From the NCBI GenBank assembly GCA_027041035.1, contig JALULB010000060.1:1-5080 (forward strand): DNA of 5,080 nt, in the 5' to 3' direction. The stretch comes from Sedimenticola sp. (GTDB taxonomy: Bacteria; Pseudomonadota; Gammaproteobacteria; Chromatiales; Chromatiaceae). This document shows, piece after piece, positions 1-5,080 of the stretch; within the stretch, counting starts at the first letter, position 1, and each line of letters opens with the position of its first letter. The translations under genes were made by a program, and so were the position numbers. The notes beneath the pieces were generated by a model. The model was not told the DNA's origin, ran no database searches, and saw only the letters and a list, made by a program, of their open reading frames with translations.

Positions 1-614
1 GCCTGAAGCTCCGCCGCGACGCGGGCCTTCTCGGCCGCCGCGCGCGCTTCCTTCTCCTTGCGTTCCTCGTCCTCGGCGCTCTTCCGCGCGGCTTCCTCGG
101 CCTGCTTCCGGGCCTCGGTCTCCTTGCGACTTTCCTCTTCCTGCTGGCGCCGCGCCTCTTCCGCGGCGCGCCGCGCCGCGGCTTCCTCTTCCACTTTCTT
201 GCGTTGCGCCGCCTGCTCTTCCAGCGCCTTCTTCGCCGCTTCCGCCTCGGCCGTTTTCTCGTCGACCTCGGGAACCGCGCCGCGCTTCACGTAGGTGCGT
301 TTCTTGCGCACCTCGACACTGATGGTCTTCGCGGTGCGCGGGTTCGAGCGCGTGCCGCCACCCGGCAGCTTGATCTCGCTGACCGACTTGCGGCGTAGCG
401 TGACCTTCTTCGGACCGGCGGGCTTCTCTCCGCCAGCACCGGCACCCTTGCCGTGCGCGCCGCGCAGGTGCTTCAGCAGCGCCTGCTTCTCGTCCCCGCT
501 GATCGGGTCACTGGCCGCCGATTTCTCGACGCCCGCCTTCTTCAATTGCAGCAGCAGACCATCGACTGAAGTGCCCACGTCTTCTGCGAGTTGTTTTACC
601 GTTACATCACTCAT
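1..614 (-). CDS. infB: Translation initiation factor IF-2, N-terminal part (cut by window edge)
   Basis: IF2 is the GTPase that brings fMet-tRNA to the P site of the 30S subunit and promotes subunit joining. Only the first 204 codons are here; the G domain and the tRNA-binding C domains lie beyond position 1. The start ATG at 612-614 opens with MSDVTVKQLAEDVG, the typical IF2_N fold, followed to about residue 52 by LLLQLKKAGV and a KQALLKHL helix. Next, at about residues 65-110, is a basic segment with KKVTLRRKS and a later KKRTYVKRG, matching the IF2-associated region of proteobacteria. From about residue 110 onward the chain is nearly all Ala, Glu, Arg, Lys and Gln, a long charged helical linker. 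The start is supported by GGAGG 9 nt upstream and by its spacing of 20 nt from the nusA stop. I see no second Met in the visible protein, so an ATG-initiated internal isoform is not supported here. Identification is firm from the N-terminal sequence together with the nusA neighbour. Confidence 0.96.
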   Translation of the reverse strand, partial: MSDVTVKQLAEDVGTSVDGLLLQLKKAGVEKSAASDPISGDEKQALLKHLRGAHGKGAGAGGEKPAGPKKVTLRRKSVSEIKLPGGGTRSNPRTAKTISVEVRKKRTYVKRGAVPEVDEKTAEAEAAKKALEEQAAQRKKVEEEAAARRAAEEARRQQEEESRKETEARKQAEEAARKSAEDEERKEKEARAAAEKARVAAELQ

Positions 615-623
615 CGGGACGTT

Positions 624-628
624 CCTCC
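624..628 (-). promoter_or_regulatory. Shine-Dalgarno of infB
   Basis: The minus strand reads GGAGG, ending 9 nt before the ATG at 614, inside the 20-nt gap after the nusA stop. It is the best ribosome binding site in the window and fixes the infB start. Strong independent initiation fits the high need for IF2. Confidence 0.8.
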
Positions 629-634
629 AGCCAG

Positions 635-2140
635 TTAATCCTGCTTGTCTTCCGCGAACCAGGGCTCGCGGGCTTTCATGATCAGTACGCCGGCGCGCTC
701 TTCGTCCATGCCTTCTATCTCCATCAACTCGTCGATGGATTGTTCCGCCAGATCCTCCATCGTAACGATACCGGCGGCCGCCATCTGGCGCGCGGTATGT
801 TCGTCCATGCCTTCCATGTTCAGCAGATCGTCGGCCGGCTTGGCCGAGTCGAGCATCTCCTCGGATGCGATCGCCTTGGTCAGCAACACGTCCTTGGCGC
901 GATTGCGCAGCTCTTCGACGATCTCTTCATCGAACTCCTCGATATCCAGCATCTCCTGGCGCGGCACGTAGGCCACCTCGTCGATGCTGGAGAAGCCTTC
1001 CTGAATCAGGATCAACGCGACCTCCTCGTCGACACCCAGGTCGTTCATGAACAGCTCGATCATCTCGCGCGCCTCGGCCTCGTTCTTCTCGGCCGCCTGC
1101 GATTCATCCATGACATTCAACTCCCAGCCGGTCAACTGGCTGGCGAGCCGCACGTTCTGGCCGCCGCGGCCGATCGCCTGCGACAGATTGTCGGTGGCAA
1201 CGGCGATGTCCATCGCGTGCTTGTCCTCGTCGACGACGATGGAGACCACGTCGGCCGGCGCCATCGCATTGATGACGAAGCGCGCCGGATCCTCGTTCCA
1301 CGGGATGATGTCGACACGCTCGCCGGCCAGTTCGTTGGACACCGCCTGAACGCGGGAGCCGCGCATGCCGACACAGGCGCCGACCGGGTCGATGCGCGAG
1401 TCCTCGGTGTACACCGCGATCTTCGCGCGCTGGCCGGGGTCGCGCGCCGCGCCGAGGATGTCGATCAGGCCTTCGCCGACCTCCGGCACCTCCAGCTTGA
1501 ACAACTCGACGATCAGCTCGGGCCGGGTGCGGCTGACGAACAACTGCGGGCCGCGGTTCTCCGGGCGGATATCGAACAGCAGGCCGCGAATGCGGTCGCC
1601 GACGCGCACCGGCTCGCGCGGAATCATCTCCTCGCGGGGGATCAAGGCCTCGGCGTTGGCGCCGAGATCGAGGATCACGTTACCGCGATCGACACGCTTC
1701 ACGACACCGGTCAGCAGCTCGCCGACGCGATCCTTGTAGGCTTCGGCGACCTTCGCCCGCTCGGCCTCGCGCACCTTCTGCACGATGACCTGTTTCGCGG
1801 TCTGCGCGGCGATGCGACCGAACGCGATGGAATCGATCGGCTCTTCGAGGAAACCGCCGACCTCCAGATCCTCGTCCAGGGCCTTGGCGGCCTCGTAGGT
1901 GATCTCGGCAACCGGGTTTTCCAGGATCTCGCCCTCGGGCACGTCGATGACCTCCCAGCGACGGAAGGTGTCGTAGTCACCGGTTTCGCGATCGATCTGC
2001 ACGCGCACGCTGATATCGCCGCCATGTTTCTTGCGCGTGGCCGATGCCAGCGCCGCCTCGATGGCTTCGAATATGATCTCCTTGTCCACCGATTTCTCAT
2101 TGGAAACCGCATCCACCACCAGCAGAATTTCTTTACTCAT
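635..2140 (-). CDS. nusA: Transcription termination/antitermination factor NusA
   Basis: NusA binds RNA polymerase and nascent RNA, promoting pausing and intrinsic termination, and acts in rRNA antitermination and transcription-translation coupling. The 501-residue protein is close to the 495 residues of E. coli NusA. The N-terminal polymerase-binding domain spans about 1-125, starting [16 protein letters not shown]. An S1 domain follows at about 135-200 ([16 protein letters not shown]). KH1 at about 230-285 has [20 protein letters not shown] with GMRG at 258-261. KH2 at about 300-345 has [16 protein letters not shown] with GRGG at 324-327. Two acidic helix-hairpin-helix repeats follow at about 365-420 and 435-492. 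The second begins [13 protein letters not shown], which closely resembles the E. coli AR2, the repeat known there to contact the polymerase alpha C-terminal domain. The start is 15 nt after the rimP stop and has only a weak Shine-Dalgarno (GGGAAG, about 6-11 nt upstream), so translational coupling to rimP is likely. Nothing is truncated or missing. Confidence 0.98.
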   Translation of the reverse strand: MSKEILLVVDAVSNEKSVDKEIIFEAIEAALASATRKKHGGDISVRVQIDRETGDYDTFRRWEVIDVPEGEILENPVAEITYEAAKALDEDLEVGGFLEEPIDSIAFGRIAAQTAKQVIVQKVREAERAKVAEAYKDRVGELLTGVVKRVDRGNVILDLGANAEALIPREEMIPREPVRVGDRIRGLLFDIRPENRGPQLFVSRTRPELIVELFKLEVPEVGEGLIDILGAARDPGQRAKIAVYTEDSRIDPVGACVGMRGSRVQAVSNELAGERVDIIPWNEDPARFVINAMAPADVVSIVVDEDKHAMDIAVATDNLSQAIGRGGQNVRLASQLTGWELNVMDESQAAEKNEAEAREMIELFMNDLGVDEEVALILIQEGFSSIDEVAYVPRQEMLDIEEFDEEIVEELRNRAKDVLLTKAIASEEMLDSAKPADDLLNMEGMDEHTARQMAAAGIVTMEDLAEQSIDELMEIEGMDEERAGVLIMKAREPWFAEDKQD

Positions 2141-2155
2141 CGCGATCTTCCCGCC

Positions 2156-2605
2156 TCAGAATTCCGGAATCAGGCGTGCTGAACTGATATCGGCGAGCGG
2201 CACGACCAATTGCTCGTCTTCCAGATCCACTACCACTTCATCGTTCTCGACCCCACGCAACACGCCCTTGAAGTTGCGTTGGCCATCCAATGGCGCGGAC
2301 AACACCAGCTTGACCCGGTGGCCCGCGAATCTCTCAAAATGCGCCTTCTCGAACAGCGGCCTGTCCAGGCCCGGCGAAGACACCTCCAGACTGTAGCGCC
2401 CGGAGATGGGATCTTCCACATCCAGCACCGCGCTCAACTGCCGGCTGACACTCGCGCAATCGTCGACATTCACGCCGTTTTCGCTATCGATATAGATGCG
2501 CAACAACACGCCGGCCTTCGCCCGGGACAGCATTTCGACACCGACGAACTCGTAATCCATGGATTCCACGGTATCGCGAACCAGGCTTTCCAGATCGGCC
2601 TGCAT
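2156..2605 (-). CDS. rimP: Ribosome maturation factor RimP
   Basis: RimP binds free 30S subunits and is needed for efficient late maturation of the small subunit. The 149 residues match the roughly 150 of E. coli RimP. Residues 1-83 form the alpha/beta N-terminal domain with the family signatures NVDDCASVSRQLSAVLDVED (46-65) and YSLEVSSPGLDRPLF (71-85); about 88-149 form the Sm-like C-terminal barrel, ending LADISSARLIPEF. An in-frame ATG exists much further upstream at 2785, but that extension would read through both terminator hairpins into non-family sequence. The ATG at 2603-2605 gives the family's usual N-terminus (MQADLESLVRD) and has GGAAG 6 nt upstream. The stop TGA lies 15 nt before nusA, so the two are co-transcribed. 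No irregularities are visible. Confidence 0.97.
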   Translation of the reverse strand: MQADLESLVRDTVESMDYEFVGVEMLSRAKAGVLLRIYIDSENGVNVDDCASVSRQLSAVLDVEDPISGRYSLEVSSPGLDRPLFEKAHFERFAGHRVKLVLSAPLDGQRNFKGVLRGVENDEVVVDLEDEQLVVPLADISSARLIPEF

Positions 2606-2611
2606 AATTTT

Positions 2612-2616
2612 CTTCC
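2612..2616 (-). promoter_or_regulatory. Shine-Dalgarno deciding the rimP start
   Basis: The minus strand reads GGAAG six nt before the ATG at 2605. It lies only a few bases after the T-run of the adjacent terminator hairpin, so any transcript that initiates rimP translation here must have passed that terminator. It supports the short 149-residue RimP over the upstream extension. Confidence 0.6.
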
Positions 2617-2622
2617 GCCAAT

Positions 2623-2643
2623 AAAAAAAGGGCCAGCAGGCCC
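2623..2643 (-). terminator. Intrinsic terminator-like hairpin in the rimP leader
   Basis: On the minus strand GGGCC pairs with GGCCC (2639-2643 with 2630-2634) around a TGCT loop and is followed directly by seven T residues (2623-2629). The stem is only 5 bp but all G-C, and the T-run is long. It ends 17 nt before the rimP ATG, so it would stop or attenuate transcription entering rimP-nusA-infB. From what I recall, the E. coli metY-rimP interval also carries tandem leaky terminators, so partial read-through is the expected behaviour. Whether and how strongly it terminates cannot be told from sequence alone. Confidence 0.75.
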
Positions 2644-2675
2644 AATTTCTCCTATCCGCCCGGCGTTCCGGACAT

Positions 2676-2702
2676 AACAAAAAGCCCCGATCGTCGGGGC
2701 TT
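2676..2702 (-). terminator. Strong intrinsic terminator downstream of tRNA-fMet
   Basis: The minus strand shows AAGCCCCGA and TCGGGGCTT (2694-2702 with 2682-2690) separated by a 3-nt CGA loop: a perfect 9-bp stem. The T-rich tail, overlapping the stem end, reads TTTTTGTT. It lies about 95 nt after the 3' end of the tRNA and is the first of two terminators before rimP. Its likely job is to end most transcripts from the tRNA promoter while letting a fraction through. The symmetric A-run on the other side is short, so orientation toward minus is preferred. Confidence 0.85.
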
Positions 2703-2722
2703 CTCGAAAAGAACGGCCCTGA

Positions 2723-2752
2723 AGACGTAACTGGCAGCTCTGGGCCACGTCT
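2723..2752 (-). other. Bulged hairpin in the tRNA-rimP leader
   Basis: On the minus strand AGACGTGGC (2752-2744) can pair with GCC (2735-2733) and ACGTCT (2728-2723), giving about 9 bp with a 4-nt AGTT bulge and a loop of about 8 nt. No T-run follows, so it is not a terminator. It could be a processing site (for example for RNase III or for tRNA 3'-trailer removal) or part of a folded leader. An overlapping near-palindrome, GTCTC-n-GAGAC at 2749-2759, competes with its base. The function is unknown. Confidence 0.4.
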
Positions 2753-2797
2753 CCGAGACATCTCAATACAGGCCTGAGCCGGCATTATCGATTCAAT

Positions 2798-2874
<77 letters not shown>

Positions 2875-2888
2875 ACGACGGAGCGTAT

Positions 2889-2915
2889 ATTATATCCAAG
2901 CCCCAATCGTTGCAA
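2889..2915 (-). promoter_or_regulatory. Probable sigma70 promoter of tRNA-fMet operon
   Basis: The minus strand has a perfect -10, TATAAT (2889-2894), and a -35-like TTGCAA (2910-2915) separated by 15 bp, which is shorter than the usual 17. Shifting the -10 to TAATAT three bases downstream would give 18 bp. The expected transcription start is near 2882, leaving a 5' leader of under 10 nt on the tRNA, which suits a stable-RNA gene. Upstream lies the inverted-repeat element, so this is the first promoter of the operon visible here. Confidence 0.7.
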
Positions 2916-2947
2916 GCACCAATTGCACTTCCCGACGAGAAAATCCT

Positions 2948-3066
2948 AGGAGCCTGTCCGAGAATAGAAGCCGTGGCGAGTGGAAGCTGATTTGAGCGGG
3001 ATTTCTCCCTGATTTGGAGACGAATAGTTGCGCTATAGCAGGCTCTCTATTCTCGGGCAGCCTCCT
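2948..3066. repeat. 119-bp element with terminal inverted repeats, MITE-like or large hairpin
   Basis: The ends 2948-2967 and 3047-3066 are inverted repeats matching at 18 of 20 positions (left end AGGAGCCTGTCCGAGAATAG). With a one-base gap the match extends inward to 2972 and 3041. The interior carries a direct repeat of CTGATTTG (2987-2994 and 3009-3016), a small hairpin GGGA-TTTC-TCCC (2998-3009), and a second copy of CAGGCTC (3039-3045) that could pair with 2950-2956. There is no coding frame of note. I see no clear target-site duplication. It starts 13 nt after the protease stop, so as RNA it could also fold into a long stem ending protease transcripts; a short TTTT follows on the minus strand at about 2941-2944. 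A non-autonomous insertion-sequence derivative is the alternative. Which of the two cannot be settled here. Confidence 0.6.
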
Positions 3067-3079
3067 GGCCGGGCGCCGA

Positions 3080-5080
3080 TCAGTATTCCACGCGCAGCGA
3101 CCAACGATTCAAGGTGCCGACATCCCGCGCGGCCAGATCCCGTATCCGCAGTGTCCATTCGCCAGCGGCCGCCTGCCCCGCGAGCACCTGGAGGGCGGGA
3201 AAATCGCTCGATGCGTAACGCCGCTTCAGATCGTTTCGGCCACCACCCTCGTTGGCGTGCAGGCGCACCAGGGTGCCCCCGGGTGAAACCAGATCCACTT
3301 GCAGGTCACCGATATAGGTATGACTGATGTCGATGTCGATCTCGACCTGGATTGCGACGATCGCCCCGCCGCTGTCCAACCGGATGACGCTGCCGACACC
3401 GGCGGCGTCGTCGTCCGGGATCGGCAGCGCCGGCGCGACCTCGCCCTCGACGACCTGGCGCGCCCGTTCGAAGCCGATCTCCAGCGCCCAGCTCTCCAGC
3501 ACGCCGACATCCCGCGAGGCGCCGTCGACCACGCGCAGGCGCCAGGTTCCGCCCACGCCGGTACCGACCAGGCGCTGCAAGGCCGGGGTATCGCTCGTGC
3601 TGTAGCGCCGGCGGATATCGTCGCCGCTGGCGCCTTCCCGGTCGTGCAGCACCGCCTCGCCGCCATCCGGCGCGATCAGGCTGACGGTCAGATCGCCGAT
3701 CCAGCTGTGAATGATGGCGACATCGACATCGATCGCGGTCAGATTGCCATCCTCGCCGATGGTCAGCGCACTTTCGACACCATCCGGCTCGTTATCCGGG
3801 ATCAACAGATCGGGGAAGGTCTCGGCGCGTGCCCGATTGCCGCTCGGCCTACTGGGCGTGCCGCCAACCCGAAACCGGATCACATCGCCGGGCGCGCCGA
3901 TATCGGCGATCGTCAGCCCGGAATCGATACCCGACCAGACACGCGACGAGGGCAGCGTATCATGCGCCAGCGCCACACCATCGCGCGCGGCGAACAAGTC
4001 ACCGGCATCACCCTGGTTGCGGTTCGTCTCCAGATCGAGACTGCCGTCCGCTTGCAGCAAGGCACATTGGTAATGACGGCTCTCGCTACCCTCCTGCCAT
4101 TCGTTGGAGCCCAGGGTGTCGCAATGATAGACCGCCAGACCACTGGCCGGCAGACCCTTGTCGAGCCCGGTGTTGGTGCGATTCTCGACCAGAAAATACT
4201 CGTTCAGCTCATCCGTCTCGTACTTCAACACGCTACCGTAATCACCATGCCGCGCCTCGAACTCACCCATGTCATTGAGCAGCACGACATTGTCCGCCCA
4301 GCCCGCGAGGTAACGCAGATAGGCACATACCGGCGCCGGCGTGCGGCGCGAATCCAGATGATTGCCGGCGCCCATCAGGCAATAGATGCCGATGCCGGCG
4401 CTCTGTTCGGCGTCGCCGTCGCGCTTGCCGTAGTCGTACATATCCGGGAATCGACACAGCAGATGGCCGTTCTCGTGACAGATGGTGCCGATGCGCAGAT
4501 CGGCCCGCTCCCTTCCAAGGCCGGTCAGCAGATAGAAATGCGTGCGCATGCCGCCGTAACGCAGCTCGGCCACCGAGTTGTGCGGCCACAGGTTGCCGGT
4601 GTACTGCGAATTGCCCGCGTAGAGGATATTCAGCGCATCGACGATGCCGTCGCCGCGTGAATCGAACTCGGCCAGGTCGATGCCGAGATCGTTGACGACG
4701 ACATCCATGACCTCCTCGACCATCAGCGTCGAGATATATTCGGCGCGGCGTTTCGACAGGCGCACCGGGCCGACCACCCGGTTGCGGTAGTTCAGCTTGC
4801 CGTTCGACACGGTGTGGAAGTACTCACGCACCGAAGAAAAATTCCCGTTGATCCGGTAGTTGTCCTGATTCAGCATCGCGTCGACATCGGCGGGAGTGAT
4901 GTTCGAACGGACATCATCGAAATCGACGATCACGGTCAGCCCGGTGACATCGCCGTCGAACAGCTTGCGCCCGTCGAGCAGACCGCCATCCGGACCGAAG
5001 GTGCGGATGATCGCCGAATCCGGCTCCGGCTCCGGCGGGCGCAACTGCGCGTAACGCTGACCGAAACGCCGGTTGCGCAC
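3080..5080 (-). CDS. M6-like zinc metalloprotease with two C-terminal P domains (N-terminus outside window)
   Basis: At least 666 residues are visible; the frame is still open at 5080, so the apparent GTG at the edge is probably internal and any signal peptide is off-window. Residues about 45-400 resemble the M6 (immune inhibitor A-like) family: a LTVIVDFDDV strand at 48-57, SSVREYFHTVSNGKLNY at 82-98, then the zinc site HENGH at 202-206 followed by FPDMYDYG at 211-218, where Asp213 or a nearby acid may be the third ligand, and a downstream YCLMGAG Met-turn-like segment at 233-239. ALLQADGSLDL at 340-350 also fits the family. Residues about 422-537 and 548-666 are two P domains of the proprotein-convertase type (IPDN/IPDD start, IGDL, RDVG.L..W ends). 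The six cysteines all lie at 201-339, allowing disulfides. The architecture indicates an exported protease; substrate is unknown. No frameshift or lost zinc ligand is seen. It shares strand but no evident function with the tRNA-rimP-nusA-infB operon. Confidence 0.9.
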   Translation of the reverse strand: MRNRRFGQRYAQLRPPEPEPDSAIIRTFGPDGGLLDGRKLFDGDVTGLTVIVDFDDVRSNITPADVDAMLNQDNYRINGNFSSVREYFHTVSNGKLNYRNRVVGPVRLSKRRAEYISTLMVEEVMDVVVNDLGIDLAEFDSRGDGIVDALNILYAGNSQYTGNLWPHNSVAELRYGGMRTHFYLLTGLGRERADLRIGTICHENGHLLCRFPDMYDYGKRDGDAEQSAGIGIYCLMGAGNHLDSRRTPAPVCAYLRYLAGWADNVVLLNDMGEFEARHGDYGSVLKYETDELNEYFLVENRTNTGLDKGLPASGLAVYHCDTLGSNEWQEGSESRHYQCALLQADGSLDLETNRNQGDAGDLFAARDGVALAHDTLPSSRVWSGIDSGLTIADIGAPGDVIRFRVGGTPSRPSGNRARAETFPDLLIPDNEPDGVESALTIGEDGNLTAIDVDVAIIHSWIGDLTVSLIAPDGGEAVLHDREGASGDDIRRRYSTSDTPALQRLVGTGVGGTWRLRVVDGASRDVGVLESWALEIGFERARQVVEGEVAPALPIPDDDAAGVGSVIRLDSGGAIVAIQVEIDIDISHTYIGDLQVDLVSPGGTLVRLHANEGGGRNDLKRRYASSDFPALQVLAGQAAAGEWTLRIRDLAARDVGTLNRWSLRVEY
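3083..3817 (-). repeat. Tandem P-domain duplication inside the protease
   Basis: Two copies of about 115-120 residues lie head to tail (protein residues about 422-537 and 548-666). Over 77 aligned residues starting at IGDL I count 37 identities, about half, without gaps. Shared blocks are IGDL, RRY..SD.PALQ, W.LR..D.A.RDVG and the final W.L. Identity of this degree suggests duplication within this lineage and not recruitment of two unrelated P domains. P domains fold as beta jelly rolls and in convertases stabilise the catalytic domain; in bacterial proteases they are common as C-terminal appendages whose role is often substrate binding or stability. Confidence 0.85.

Noticed and set aside
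58..681. Plus-strand open frames across the infB region
   Set aside because: They are shadows of the Ala/Glu/Arg-rich IF2 linker on the minus strand; serine/alanine/arginine-rich translations without domain content.
740..2182. 480-codon open frame on the plus strand
   Set aside because: It lies antisense across almost all of nusA, has Leu/Asp/His/Arg-rich low-information sequence with no family features, and is the expected by-product of GC-biased third positions in nusA.
2652..2675. Seven-codon leader peptide (MSGTPGG then stop) between the two terminators on the minus strand
   Set aside because: No Shine-Dalgarno is evident, there is no run of regulatory codons, and a frame this short is expected by chance.
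2749..2759. Near-palindrome GTCTC-C-GAGAC as a possible operator
   Set aside because: Short, single copy, downstream of the transcription start and overlapping a hairpin stem; not enough to call a protein-binding site.
2606..2785. N-terminal extension of RimP to an ATG at 2785
   Set aside because: The extra 60 residues are translated terminator hairpins and leader; RimP homologues begin at the MQADLESL-type start and a Shine-Dalgarno precedes 2605.
3014..3327. Two overlapping plus-strand frames of 90 and 99 codons starting within the inverted-repeat element
   Set aside because: Most of their length is antisense to the second P domain, and no ribosome binding site or recognisable protein feature supports them. 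They are not evidence for a transposase.
3299..4660. 453-codon open frame on the plus strand
   Set aside because: Antisense to the protease gene, whose domains and zinc motif are clear. The plus-strand translation is repetitive in Ala, Ile, Asp and Arg with no recognisable domain.

Overview
The window reads as chromosomal DNA of a high-GC gammaproteobacterium. This rests on three things: NusA carries the two acidic C-terminal repeats typical of gammaproteobacterial NusA, an initiator tRNA sits directly upstream of rimP-nusA-infB as metY does in Escherichia coli, and IF2 has an IF2_N domain, an IF2-associated basic segment and a long charged linker. Genus cannot be read from the sequence. The strong GC bias also produces long open frames antisense to both nusA and the protease gene; I treat these as artefacts.

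All real genes lie on the minus strand, so transcription runs from high to low coordinates. From 5080 down to 3080 is the 3' part of a gene for a probable secreted M6-like (immune inhibitor A type) zinc metalloprotease ending in two tandem proprotein-convertase P domains; its N-terminus is outside the window. Directly after its stop lies a 119-bp element with imperfect 20-bp terminal inverted repeats (2948-3066), which looks like a small non-autonomous element or a large hairpin. A promoter with a consensus -10 (2889-2915) drives a tRNA-fMet gene (2798-2874). A 192-nt leader/trailer follows, holding a bulged hairpin and two tandem intrinsic-terminator-like hairpins. Then come rimP (2156-2605), nusA (635-2140) and the first 204 codons of infB (1-614), separated by 15 and 20 nt.

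The right-to-left core is a translation/transcription operon: initiator tRNA, 30S maturation factor RimP, elongation/termination factor NusA and initiation factor IF2. The terminators between the tRNA and rimP suggest that most transcripts from the tRNA promoter stop after the tRNA, with read-through or an additional promoter feeding rimP-nusA-infB; NusA itself could modulate that read-through. The protease does not belong functionally to this operon. The repeat element and the tRNA promoter mark the boundary.

No clearly new system is visible. The points most worth a second look are the terminal-inverted-repeat element, the leader with competing hairpins, the T1:T72 mismatch of the initiator tRNA, and the M6-plus-double-P-domain protease next to the operon.
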